A stretch of DNA of 64,000 nt from Parietaria judaica (lineage: Eukaryota; Streptophyta; Magnoliopsida; Rosales; Urticaceae): positions 14,911,501-14,975,500 of the forward strand of contig OX940870.1 in NCBI GenBank assembly GCA_954871525.1. The letters run 5' to 3'. Under the pieces are notes generated by a model. That model made no database searches and was not told the DNA's origin. It saw only the letters and a list, made by a program, of their open reading frames with translations. Positions 34,096 to 45,484 of the stretch are shown here, piece after piece; positions within the stretch are counted from its first letter, which is position 1; every line of letters begins with the position of its first letter. The translations under genes were made by a program, and so were the position numbers.

Positions 34096-37000
34096 GATGG
34101 CCGAGAATAGCAAAGCCAGGAAGGGTAAATCTAAGGCTCCAGTTTTGGTCTCGGAGTTTCTCCAGACCGATTCTCCTAGGTCTCGACTGAGAGAAGAGGA
34201 TCTTCCTCGACTCGGGTGCCAGATTCCGATGAGTTCGCAGACACGGTTAGGGTGACCGGGTCTGCATTTATGAAATATATTTCTTGGATTGCGGGCTGAG
34301 GTTTTTTATCCCTAGGGCCATTCTTAGGTACGTTAACCAAATGGATATCGCTTTGGCTCAATTGAGCCCGAATTCCTATAGGATTTTGCTCGCCTACTTA
34401 GTCAGATGCTATGAGGAGGGAATTAAGTTTTCTCTGGTCGATATGCTTCAGGTCTTTACGACCAAGAAAAATCCTAGAGCCGATGGTAGGTTTTACATTT
34501 CGGTTAAGAGTCATTCGGGTGAGTTTATTCGGGGGATTCCTAACAAGGATGATAATTGGCAGGATAGGTACTTCTTTTTTAGGCCGTGTATAGGATCTTT
34601 TGATTCATGGACCGCCTATGTAAACAAATGGGCCCACGAGATCGGTAATTTTCTTTGATTGTTTTGCTCGGGTTCATTTTCTGTTCGGGCAGATTTTTCT
34701 AAGCGGATTTTTTGGTGTTTTTTCAGATCGTAAGGGTGACAAGGTGAGATCGATTCCTCTTGGGGTTGAGTGGAAGGCCAAGAACGAAATCCTCTTCCCG
34801 GGTGGGGGAGTAGATTCGACGGAGCTTTCCGAAGAGAGATTCTTTGGAGCTAAGTTGTGGACGCCTGGCCCAAAAAACATTTTCGTGCCTTACCACACAC
34901 GCCTATTACTTTCAGAAAGCGACGAAGGCAGTAAGCGAATTTGAATTTGTTTTAGCCCTTGGTCGGAGAGTTAATGTGGGAATTTGTGTGCAGATACGAT
35001 GGAGCTGAATTATCGGGAGGTTTGGGCTCAGTGAGCAGCCGCTAAGGCTGCCGAGAAGAAGAGAGAGAAGGGAAAAGGGGTCCAGACCTCCGAGGGAGAG
35101 TCTGGTCGGGTGGAGGCGACTAAGGGCGCATAAGGTGCCTCCAATGCCGGCAAGGGGGTTTTCGAAGAGGGAAAGACTCGGAGGTCTGATCCAATTCTGC
35201 CCGTGGAGGGGCGTTTGGCAATTCCCGACTCGGGGATTGCCGCGAAGGTTCCGGAGACTACTCTCTCCGCCGCTGAGCAGGAAGCTGCTCGGGCTGTCGC
35301 CGAAAGGCAGTTCGTCAAAATTTCCGACAAGGAGCCGATTTTGCCGGTTACGGGGACCTCGGAGCCTTTGACCTGTCTGGTCTTGCTCCGGTGGTAATTT
35401 CGAGCTCTCCGAGCAAGCGAGCTCGGTCTGCCGAGGAGGAGGCCGCTCGCAAGAGACTAAGGGAGGATAATCCTGTTGGAAATCGTTGGTATCAGTCCGA
35501 CTTCTTTACCACAATAATAGCCTTCGAGGCGTCCCAGTAACATTTAAAAAATAATTTTAAACCGGAAATCTTGTTACCGGACCAACGACACGGATATCGG
35601 GTAATAATCATTTCGTTAAGATCTGATAAATATTTTGAATTTAATATTTCATAATCATTATTAATAATCTAGTCGAATAGGAAATAAATAAAAAGCAGTA
35701 AATGGTTGCATTTATTGACCCAATGCATAAGGCCGTACCTCAGTTGACGATTCCGGCTGCGCGTTCTGACTTGGGCAGGGCTCCGCCGGTGCTGAGGGAA
35801 ACTCCCGTGATCTTCCGGGATATTCTCCTGGACTCCTCGTACCGAAGCGTGGGCTTCGCCGGCAGGACTCCGTCGCAAAATTTAACTGACGGTTCTTTTA
35901 AAGCTACCGAAGAAAAATATCTCCTAAGCCGAACCAGAATAGAGATCAGAAGCAGAAAACTCGCAGACCCTAGAGAGAGAGGGAAAGCTCGAGTTTTTGC
36001 TCTGGGAAATGTGTGAAAAATGTGTAGAATGAGCCTCCTATTTATAGGCTCAAGCTGTAACCGATTTGGAGATTTTCCATCCCTTTATTCGAATTCTATT
36101 AATTAAATATAATTAATTATTTCAATCCAATGGTCGAGATTCAATCTCATCTAAATCCAATGGATAAAATTAATCAGGGATTTAATTAAATAATAATACA
36201 TGATAAGATAAAAATATTTAATCGTATCATCTTATTAATAAAATTTGAATTATATATACATATTAAAATTCGAATTTGTTTATGATTATCTAGATATAAT
36301 GGTTAAAAATAAATCTTAATCCAATGGGTCAAATCAATTAGGGATAAAGTCAAATGCCCTAGGGTTTTATAAAACCCTAATTCGAACTCTTATCCACATT
36401 TATATTCGAATTATATTATCATATATATATAATATTAAATAATTTCTAATCCGACGGTAAAGATTAAATCTCAAAACCGATCCAACGGACACAATTAAGC
36501 AAATTCGAAATACCTAAACTTGGTCACCAAGTTTCCATTTCGAATTACATTTAGGGTTCAAATCAATTATCCCAATCCAACGGTTGATATTAAATCATAA
36601 CTGATCCAATGGATTAAATTGATTTTGGGGATTTGCCAAAATACCAAAACATTAGGTACTTATGGCGCAAATATAAAATATCCAATTCTCATATTCGAAT
36701 TTAGATAGGGTTTGTATTCTCGAAACCCTAATTCAAATTTACACATGTAACAATATATAAATATATATTTTTATTTATTAATATAAATCTTTTAATTATT
36801 AATTAATTATTAATTAGATATTAATAATTAATGTAAATAATTAAATTATATTAATAAAACCTGATCTCAATATCACACATTAAATTTCATGGTGCCACAC
36901 CATCATTTAAATTCGTGACATGTGATTTAATTTCATAGTTTATCGAACCGAGTCATAAACTTAGAAAATCCATAAATCACAAACCGTAAGTCGTAATGAC

Positions 37001-39120
37001 CTGGTTCAAAAAGCAAAGTTGTTTAGAATTTAATTTAAAACTACATGATGATGTTAGAAAATCTAAATTCTAACTTTATTTTCATCAGTTAATTCCGTGT
37101 ACCGAAATATGATACTTTTGCCACGCTGACGATAAAACTATCTGACGTCTGACACAGACTTGTCAGTTTTATAAGTCGAGCCAAATGATTAAACATTATC
37201 CAGAATGTATTTTAGTCACGTACGTATCATCCGTTACGGAGCTATCCAGGGGACCATGGACCCGTATCACTTAAGCTCCAACGAACTGCTAGTTGTTCGT
37301 CAAACCTCGAAGTGATTCCAATATAGACCCGAGGCTGCGCTCTTTAGTGATACGGTATATATTATTCCCTTATAACATCAGGGTGTCCATTGATACAATC
37401 AAATTCGGGTTATTGTCCATTCACTTGATGACTCACACATGAGCAGACGGTTTTTACAGTAATGTCCCTCATTGCATTTTCATCATTGACTCAGTCAGTA
37501 ATATCATGAGCAACCCACTTATGGTTTCGATTCATAAGTTGCGCACGGGTACCTCTCACTTCTCACCACTGACAATCAAGGGGATCATCATGACTCTGAA
37601 GAGAGCTGTGTGATGCCCATATCTATGATCAAGCTATCCTTACTACTGACTATCATGTTCCCAAAATAATAGTGTTGGGAACATCGGTGATATCTTGTTT
37701 TCTTTAACGGTTAAATCAAAGAACAATCAAGCCAGTAGCTCGGACTCGTGATCACTCAGGACTTAGAACTAATATCCATTTGATCATCATTTTGTGACTC
37801 AACTACAAGTTATCAGTGACGGTCTTATATGATAACTTCTTTAGTTTAAGTCAGGTCCAGTCCAGTATGAAGACGCTTCATACTTAATGCACTTCTAGTG
37901 AGTGTGACATACACATAATCCAGAATAGGATTGTCACTTAGTCACATTAATGACCTTGAACGATTAATGGGCTCCCACCCAGTTGATCAGGTCACGGACA
38001 TTTTAAGTTCATTTATTATGATTATTAATTCTTCCTCACATCGACTCTGTTGTGATAATAATAACATAATTGCATCCTTTATGAACTAAGGAATCAAACA
38101 TTCTATATTACTCTACCAGAAACTATAATAAGATTAACATAATAAGCATAATCTTTATTCAACGACTTGTCATAATCTTTTACAAATGGATAAATATCTT
38201 GTTTAAGGACACATATGTCCTACAAAGCCCCCTCAGAAGTCCGGGAGGGAGCCCGTATCGGGGGTAAATACCTTCCTGTGGGTTCGAAGGTTCAATCTGA
38301 ACCTTTCCAGGCAGCCAAGGTCGCCTTGTACGGCAACAAGGGCCTCCATGACGCTCCCAAGACTGCTGGGAACCTGCTGAAGCAGTTGACGGGCAAGGGA
38401 ATTTCCCCCGTGCAAGACAAAGAGGTCACCAAGCCTCGGGCGTACAACGCCTTTGCGTCGATGCATGCCAAGGTAAACGAAGTGCCTGATCTCGGCCTCT
38501 ACTTCTGCTTTCTTTCCTTTGTTTGCAGCTCGGAGCGTTCTCCAATGACATGGTCTTGGCTTATGAGGCGTCGTTGAAGGAGCTCAAGGAGCGTTTGTCG
38601 GCGGCAGAGGGGGATGCGATTAAGGCTGAACTGGCCGAGAAGAAGGAGGAGCTTGTTCGGGTGAACACCGAGCTTGAGAAGAGTTCCGGGCAGCTGGCCT
38701 CGAGGAACCAAGAGATCCCGAGCTGAGGCGTTTGGTTGCCACTTGGGAAGGCCGGATAAAGGCCATGGAGATCACCGAGGCAGATCTTCGGGAGAAACTC
38801 GCCAATGCTTCCCTGCTGGTCTCCGAGGTTCAGGCCAATGAGAACAAGGTTATCGGAATGCTCACTACTTCCGATGCCAAGTTAGGCCGAGCCGAGAGGG
38901 ATCTGAGGTCGGTCAGCGACGAACTTATCAGGGTCCGGGCCGAGAACGACTATTCCTTGGAAGCGCTTGAGAAGGCTCACGACGATCTTGCTGCTGAGAA
39001 GGCGGCGGCCAAGGCGGCCCGTCGCAAATATAGGAGGCGGATCCAGTAGAGGGATGCGGTGATCGCTCGTCACCAAGAAGTAGCCTATCAGACCAAGCTC
39101 CTACATCAGGTTCAAGGTAA
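34096..39120 (+). pseudogene. Antisense ORF of Tat-type Gypsy element (PF04195-like)
   Basis: From MAENSKARKGKSKAP at 34096 the plus strand codes, with shifts and possible introns, for a protein whose first part has LAQLSPNSYRILLAYLVRCY, KFSLVDMLQVFTTKK, then FYISVKSHS and DNWQDRYFFFRPC. This is the pattern of the plant 'putative gypsy type transposon' domain. After the 2.75-kb insertion the frame resumes (VREGARIGGKYLPVG) and ends in a long charged coiled coil (38523-39120: LKELKERLSAAEGD, then NDYSLEALEKAHDDLAAEKA). Its role is unknown; in Tat elements such extra antisense frames are widespread. Stops near 34234, 38725 and 39048 mark it as decayed. Assignment to the domain is by eye. Confidence 0.62.
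35474..38224 (-). mobile_element. 2.75-kb LTR-like insertion in the antisense ORF
   Basis: The segment runs from TGTTGGAAATCG to ATGTCCTACA; tips TGTTGGA/TCCTACA are inverted repeats with one mismatch, and the flanks are AATCC and AAGCC (4 of 5 identical). Its removal brings the two halves of the antisense coding frame together. On the minus strand a TATA box CTATAAATAGGAGG lies near 36045. No protein is recognised, so it is best read as a large solo LTR or a non-coding LTR element. It repeats a family seen at 32236-32312. The interior (36060-38150) is AT-rich with repeated phrases such as ATCCAATGG and ATTCGAATT, and no genes. Confidence 0.72.
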
Positions 39121-39715
39121 TGTGGCTCTTGTCGGCGAACTCCTCGAGGTTAGGGCTTTTGCTTTGGGCAGGTCGTGGGACCTGAACCCTTTTTATGTAA
39201 TATTTTTTTTTTGTTTATACTCTGCCCGCGGTTAGGGCTTTGGTTTCTATGCATCGCTATTTTTTTATACTTTGCTATCTACTTACTTTCTGCTACTATA
39301 TTCCCATATAGAAATTATATTCCTTGATATGCTGCTGTTATTTTTTCTTAGAGCTCATATATATCTATATATAAATATGTTTTTGATATATACGAGGTTA
39401 TTTGATATTGTTTGCGAAAAATATTGGAAAATGTCCGACTAAGGAAAATTTGGGTTTTACTTTGTAAATGTTATGGCTAACTAAAAGAGGAAATTAAATT
39501 GATATGGTAAAAGATGAGAGGAATTTAAATCGAAACGACAGAAGACAGAAGATTAAATTGATATGGTAAGAGATAGTTAAGTTGGTACCTTGGAGGTTTC
39601 CTAAGCACGATAGTCGGATGTGGTTCTTCAAGCATTTTTGATGAGGGTTGATTGATTTGAGTTGAAATCCTTAGACGCCAGATTCGTTGTCCAAGCTGGT
39701 GTGTTATCTGAGAAA

Positions 39716-39895
39716 AAATAGTGGTATCCGGACAAGAATTATAAGCGAGGGGGTGTGGTACGCGAGCAAGTATGCGACTTTCAATGAAAGGGTATGGTAC
39801 CCGGGGAAGTGTGCGACTTGCGAGGAAAGGGTATGATACCCGAGCAAGTATGTGACTTGCGAGAGAAAGGTATGATGTCCGAACAAGTGATTTAG
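39716..39895 (-). repeat. 39-bp minisatellite
   Basis: About 3.5 to 4 direct copies of a 39-bp unit of the type GGGTATGATACCCGAGCAAG followed by TATGTGACTTGCGAGAGAAA. It lies between protease and the antisense frame, where the polymerase genes would be expected. The span 39121-39715 before it is AT-rich with no feature seen. Confidence 0.85.
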
Positions 39896-39901
39896 ATTTT
39901 T

Positions 39902-42255
39902 TTATAGTATCATGTTGTAAACTGACGGGCAGTCCAACACTAGGAAGTTTTTGGTTTTCCCGACCCCTGCTGCTGCGATGGACAGTCGCACCGTGCCAAT
40001 CGCATTAATGGTTCCTCCATCGAAACCGGTTAGCGGGATGGCCTCTCTGTTGATCTCTGTTTCTTCGACTCCCAACTTCAGCAGTGGCTCCAGGAAGATC
40101 ACGTCGACTGAGCTCCCGTTATCGATTAGGATTCTATCCATCGTATACGAGGCAACTAGGAGTGTGACGACCAGCGCGTCGTCGTGCGGATCAATCAGCG
40201 TGGCCGCTTTGCTATCTTTGAATGAGATCTCGAAGTCCAGCTCTTGCCTTGGTATGACTACCGGTCCGGCCTTGAGCCTCCTTTCGTGGGCCTTGATGGA
40301 GTTTACTGAGTTACCGTGCAGTTGGGACCCTCCCACGATCATGTAGATTCTGCCAATGGGCTCGGGAATGTCGTTGAGCTGCTCTTCGAAATCTTCTGCT
40401 TCTTTGTACGTCTGCTCGTCTGGTTCTTCGAGCATGTGTACCCGTCCTCTCTTGCTTGGCTGTATACTTTCGCGCGGTATTCTCTGTTGTTCGTCTCTTT
40501 TCTGGCCATTCCGAGGTTGGTCTTGAGGGAGGCTTTGCTCGGTTGATTGTCCATTTTTCAGCTCGATGCCGAAGTTAACTTCTCCCAATTCGCCGTTGAT
40601 ATATTTTTCCGCTAGGCGGGCACGGAGTACCATACAATTTTTCGTATGATGCCCGAACACCTTGTGGAAATTGCACCACGCTTTTGGGTCGTGCTCGGGA
40701 AGATTTTGTTGCTGTATGGTGGGAAGTCCCTTGAGCTGACCAACACCTCTCCAGGGGTTTCTTCCGCTTCGATCTGTTCTTCGAAGTCCGCGGTTTCCGA
40801 ATTTACGTTGAAAACGTATGGATTTTGCGGGTTCGGTCCGTTAGTTGCCCTCGGATTCTGGGCTTGAAATGGGTGCTTTTGGATTTGGGGGGAACTCCTC
40901 TGTCCCCTGAAAGGGTTGTTGTGATTTCCGGCTCTGGGTGGCGGTTGTTGTCCGGGTGGCCCGGGATTCCGTTGATGGACGGGTTGAGGTCCATGTCTCC
41001 TTCGCATGGCTTCGAGTTCTTCGTCATGTCTGATCTAGTTGGATGATCTGTGGATGAATCTTCGATGGAGTCGTAACGATTTACGACTATGTCCGTCTTG
41101 AACTTCGAGTCGTAGACCGACCGTGAGAGCGGCTATGGCAGTTTCGTCACTGATCCCGTTTATTTTGACCATGGTCTTCTTGAACCTGGTCATGAAAGCT
41201 CTAAGGGGCTCTCCTCTCTCCTGCTGTAGGGCATAGAGGTTTGCCGCCGTAATCTCAGTTTCCATAAACATGGAAAAGTGCTTGAGAAATAGGGTCGTCA
41301 GCTGTCCGAAGTTATCTATGGACCGTGGTTCCAGTTTTAAGAACCACTCCATCGCTGGGCCGACTAGATTTTCTGAGAAATACTGGCAGCGCCCAGCGTC
41401 TAATTCGTGCGCTTCCAGATGGGCTCGTCCCATCGCGATCCTGAAGGATCTCAGGTGTACTTTGGGATCGGTCGTCCCGTCGTACTTCGGCACGTATACG
41501 CGCCCGCCTTCCCTGAGTATAAAGTTAGTTATGACGGGCTTGAATGGCATCATTTCTTCCTCCTCCACTAGACGTTCTATCTCAGGGGCAGCGGTAGTGG
41601 CACTGTGCACGCGAGAGCGTACATGAATGAGTTTCTCATTCATTTCGGCCATTGAGCGTTTAAGCTCCTCCAGTTCCGTGCGTTGGGGAGCTGGTTCGGG
41701 ACGCACAACTTGGAGGGGTTCCTGTCCGTACACCGGGATGGGATACCTCGGGTACATGACCGGCTGGCCGTTGAGGGCTTGGTTGATGTCACGGCTTTGC
41801 TCGTACCCCGATGGTCGGTTTTGGGGTCCCGAGCGTTGGCGACTGCTCGAAGCAACATTTCCCGCACTAGACGGGTAGAGACCCGTCAAGGGGGTGAAGA
41901 GGGGCGTTCCTGTTTCAGGAGGCGGTGGAGGTGTCAAGGGTCTAGGGCCGCTGGGTTGTCGGGGTTGATTTTGCCTCGACGCTTGCGGATGATCCAGGTC
42001 GGAAAAGTCGAGATGGAAAGCGTTGAGGCCTATCCGGCCTTGATACCCAGAGCTCTGTCCTGGATCAACCCGGTTACTAGTCTGACGATGCTCATTTCGG
42101 GCTCGATTTGCTTCAAGAGACTCGAGTCGCTGGCGCAACTCTCGATTCTCAGCGGCACTAGCCTCTAGTTGAGATTGCAGGTTGTTCGACTCCGTGTTTC
42201 GTTCAGGGTTGTTCACCTCTGACTCGTTCACGATTGCGATTTCGTCGTTGCTCAT
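39902..42255 (-). pseudogene. Gypsy gag-protease (family A)
   Basis: Gag starts at ATG 42255, about 65 bp past the LTR, and is open to 41035 (406 codons): an N-terminal coiled-coil-like LQSQLEASAAENRELRQRLE, a Pro-rich section, and the retrotransposon gag core (FRIAMGRAHLEAHELDAGRC, NFGQLTTLFLKHFSMF, ERGEPLRAFMTRFKK). Shifts near 41030 and 40640 separate it from a zinc-knuckle-like GHHTKNCMVLRARLAEKYI and from the aspartic protease with active-site LIDNGSSVDVIFLEPLLKLG. The frame ends at YNMIL (39902), where elements normally continue into reverse transcriptase. Frameshifts show that this copy cannot make the full polyprotein. The gag protein forms particles and protease matures them. Confidence 0.85.
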
Positions 42256-42301
42256 GTTTGCAGAGTTCTTTGAGCTTTTAGAAGTTAGCTAGATCAAATT
42301 C

Positions 42302-42319
42302 CCACAGACGGCGCCAAAC
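42302..42319 (-). other. Primer binding site of the family A element
   Basis: Minus-strand TTTGGCGCCGTCTGTGGG joins the LTR end CACGTCAACAG directly, matching the family B site at 20704 with one difference. Confidence 0.72.
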
Positions 42320-43173
42320 TGTTGACGTGGTTTCCCACCTCAATCAGTCAAGTGTAACTTGTGAGCGTATGATATTTTAAATAAAACAATTTGGTGGAAT
42401 TCGATCTCTCACGTTGCAAGCTCTCGATTCACTCACGATATATGTATATATATAAAATCAATATAAATGAGACGATGGTTTTTTTTTTTATAGAGGTTCG
42501 TCCCAAGGCGGTAGTTGACTACTTCCTCTGTTAGTTTATTGCGACAATTGACATAGACGGATAGCTACAGACAGCTAGATCACGCCTAGGAATGGAAATG
42601 AATAGAAAAGAAGGGAAGGAATACAACAAAATCTCAAGTGAGCAAGAATGTCGGGTAGAAGCTTTCGGTGTATTCTCTTAAGGTTGCAAGTATGCGTGTG
42701 CGTTTATCTGAGCTTGAGCTTGGTATTTATAGGCTTCAATTCTTCCCATTGGTCTTCCAGGAATCATGGGGTCTTCTCTCCGTGCTGACCGGGCTGAATG
42801 TACGACCTTGCTACACGTGTCCCATGACTTCGTTCTCGTCGTTGTGTTTGAATTATGCCCGTTAGAGGCTTGACTCCGTGCTTCTGGTCTTCCGCTTGGA
42901 TTTGAAGTGAGATGCCGGGTAAATATGACAACTATACCCTCGTCTTTCTGGACTGTTGTCGAATGGATATTGGGCCTTAGAGCCCTTTGGGCCGAGTAGC
43001 CTTGTATCCGTCGGCTTTGGTCTGATTGAGAATCTCATTGGGCTTCTCAATTGGGCTTTTATGAATACCAGTTTATTTCTTTAAAGCCATTTTATCATGG
43101 TTTGTAAATTTAATTAATTCACAACTTTAGCACTTTATGTCATATTAAATAATGACGAATTTGTACATCAACA
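42320..43173 (-). mobile_element. LTR, Gypsy family A (5' position)
   Basis: An 854-bp LTR TGTTGACGTGG ... TACATCAACA, the same length as the solo copy at 63104-63957 and highly similar to it and to 4418-5292. The minus-strand TATA box (CTATAAATACC) lies near 42727. Confidence 0.88.
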
Positions 43174-43429
43174 TTTATGAAATGCACAAATGTGAAAAAA
43201 ATTCATAGCCTAGTATCTATATTATTCTATTTATGAGCTATTATTTTATTCCTAAAATCTATTACTATTAGGATAGTGTTATGATTTTGAGGAAAAAATA
43301 AGTTTTATAATTAATACACGATAATTTATTTTGGGGCAAATAACCAAATAACCAAACTTCAAACTCTAATTAGCCAAATAGCCAATGTTTTAATTAATAT
43401 TGTCAAATAGTCAATTAACCACGTTAATA

Positions 43430-43765
43430 AATCACGAAAGACCGGATCACCCTTGTATTAACGTGTATTAATGTGGTTAATTTGTTTAAAAATAAATTAA
43501 TTTTTTGTTAAAATTTTAATCACGATTTGTTTTAAAACAAATTTACTTCGTTAATACACGTTAAAGGGGTATTATAGGTATACAATATGTTACTATACAA
43601 GTAAATATTCTTATTTTTAAGAAAAATTAACTTTGTTAATACACATTAATATGTTAAAAGGGTATTATAGGTATAAAATATGTTATTAAATAACCATTTG
43701 GCTATTTTGCAAAGAAAAATGAAAAGTTGACTATTTGACTAATCAAACGTTTCAATTTAGCTATC
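43430..43765 (+). repeat. Dispersed repeat R2, copy 2
   Basis: A direct copy of 31160-31445 with an extra internal stretch (TTTTTGTTAAAATTTTAATC). The rest of 43174-44100 is AT-rich intergenic DNA with a poly-T run near 43828-43845 and no gene. Confidence 0.72.
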
Positions 43766-44109
43766 TCATGCAATATAAAAAAATGTGACGTAGGATAATT
43801 AGACTAGTAATTACCCTTGAGTTGAGTTTTTTTTTTTTTTTTTCAACTATACTTAAGTTTGATAAGACTAGTTATATAACGAAAAATCAATATAGGGTCA
43901 ATTTAGTCTTAAATCTTAATAAGGCTTATAGCATAATTAATTATACTATTTTTATAAGTAACCATGCGTTGAATAATTTTATAGATGGAATTAAAAATAA
44001 TAATCACTGAATTGACTATATTTGAAGTAAACGACGTGTCATACACATTTGTTTGTCGTATGAGTCTTCCATTTATTTTCTATTTATTAATAAATAAAGA
44101 AGATAGAGA

Positions 44110-44143
44110 ATATAAAAAGCTCTCAGAGCTAATTAGGGTTTCC
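44110..44143 (+). promoter_or_regulatory. eS28 promoter: TATA box and telo-box
   Basis: TATAAAAAGC at 44111 is followed by TTAGGGTTT (44133-44141), the reverse of the AAACCCTAA telo-box found in most plant ribosomal protein promoters near the start site. A pyrimidine-rich leader follows. Confidence 0.72.
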
Positions 44144-44640
44144 TCCGTGTGCCATCAAGCTCAAACTCTCTCCCTTTCGTCGCCATTGTCACGACTCTTC
44201 TCTTTCTCTGCAATCTTTTGCTCCAAGTAACTCCTCTTCTCTCTCTCTCTCTCTTTCATCTAGTTTCGGTCTAATTTTTGTTCATCGTTTTTGTTTTCGA
44301 AGCCTAAATTGCTTTTGGTTTTCACATTGGTCTCATTCGGATTTGAAGTAAGTCCAGTTCGTAATCATGTGGTCTTTGCTGAACGAATTATGATTTGTGT
44401 TGTGTAATTTTCCGGGGAGGTTCGGTGATGCCGATGATAAGGGCAAAACAAAAAACTGAAAACAATACACGTGTTTGGTTCGAATGATTATAATATAAGA
44501 ATTTATGTTCAACCTAAATCAGTTATTATGTTGTTCATGCTTGCCCTTTGGTTCATCAATGCTTGTCGTTGTCGATAATTTGAATAAACCATGGAATATG
44601 ATTTTGAGTTTAACTGTAAATTCTTGGGTGTTTTTGAAGG

Positions 44641-44838
44641 ATGGAATCTCAGGTGAAGCACGCCGTGGTCGTGAAAGTGATGGGCCGAACCGGGTCAAGA
44701 GGTCAGGTGACCCAAGTGAGAGTGAAGTTTCTGGATGACCAGAACCGGTTCATCATGAGGAACGTCAAGGGACCCGTCAGGGAAGGCGACATTCTCACCC
44801 TCCTCGAGTCCGAGAGGGAGGCCAGGAGACTCCGGTGA
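44641..44838 (+). CDS. RPS28: 40S ribosomal protein S28 (eS28)
   Basis: The frame codes for 65 residues: [20 protein letters not shown], then [13 protein letters not shown] and ending [12 protein letters not shown]. This is the full length and near-invariant sequence of eukaryotic eS28, an S1-type beta-barrel at the mRNA exit side of the small ribosomal subunit. The coding region is one exon. A 5'-untranslated intron is likely from 44227 (CCAA|GTAACT) to 44639 (TTTTTGAAG), ending one base before the ATG. A first in-frame ATG within that intron is not needed. The gene converges with the Vma22-like gene. The telo-box promoter suggests co-regulation with other ribosomal genes. Confidence 0.97.
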   Translation: MESQVKHAVVVKVMGRTGSRGQVTQVRVKFLDDQNRFIMRNVKGPVREGDILTLLESEREARRLR

Positions 44839-45484
44839 TTTACCACCGGTGCGGAGGGATATTCTTGTTTTGCCGTTTCTTATTAAGTGTTATTCCTCTT
44901 TTCGGGGTTTAGGTACTGTGTAATGGAAGTTGTCAAATTTTGAGTTGATACAGAGAGCTCCCTTGGGCATTTTGAACTCGTTATCTTATTATTAAAGCAT
45001 TTTGCATCTCCATCTGGATCTGGTGAGATCAGTTTGAGCAATCGAGAAAGGTGTCTAATGGAATTATATTTTGGATACTTGGATTGCTAGAAGTTGTGTA
45101 ATTTTCCGCCCTATTATTAACCTATTTGTTAGTGCTTTAATCTCTTATTCAGCTTTTAATGTTCATTGGTCTCTGACGTGGTAAATGTGATTAGAAACTC
45201 GATTTTACCGCTATCACATACCAATATTCGGTTTATATATCTTCACAGATTCACTAACTCAAAATAGAGTAGTCAACAACAGTCTAAAGCATCGTCTAAA
45301 CTTTAAAACACAAAGTGACTACTACTCAAGAAAAGAAATTCCAATGTTGAGTCAAAGACCATACTATTGCAGACATTATTACTCACTTAAGATAATTTAC
45401 ACTGCCAAAAACTCTCAGAAGATCAATGGCTACTCAACCAGTCTTCTACTGTCATATCAGCTTGTTTAAATCATCTTTTCCGGG
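44839..45484. other. Spacer between converging eS28 and Vma22-like genes
   Basis: It contains both 3' untranslated regions and AT-rich sequence. No further gene or repeat was recognised. Confidence 0.5.

Larger units (their letters stand above)
32319..43173 (-). mobile_element. 10.9-kb Gypsy element lacking polymerase, with two LTR types
   Basis: Read on the minus strand, it shows a family A LTR (43173-42320), primer site, gag and protease (42255 to about 39902), a 39-bp minisatellite, a long open region running in the opposite direction (34096-39120), a polypurine tract (AGTAGGGGGCTAAT) and a family B LTR (33276-32319). The flanking pentamers are CTTAT and TTTAT. Reverse transcriptase, RNase H and integrase are absent, so it depends on other elements. 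The two LTRs share only their tips and a block around GAGGTTCGTCCCAA(G/T)GCGGTAGTTGAC, which does not fit a simple single insertion; the span is therefore a working interpretation. An antisense frame between pol and the 3' LTR is a known trait of the plant Tat lineage. Confidence 0.65.

Noticed and set aside
35702..36016. 104-residue plus-strand open frame
   Set aside because: It lies antisense to the transcribed leader part of the 2.75-kb LTR-like insertion and resembles no protein.
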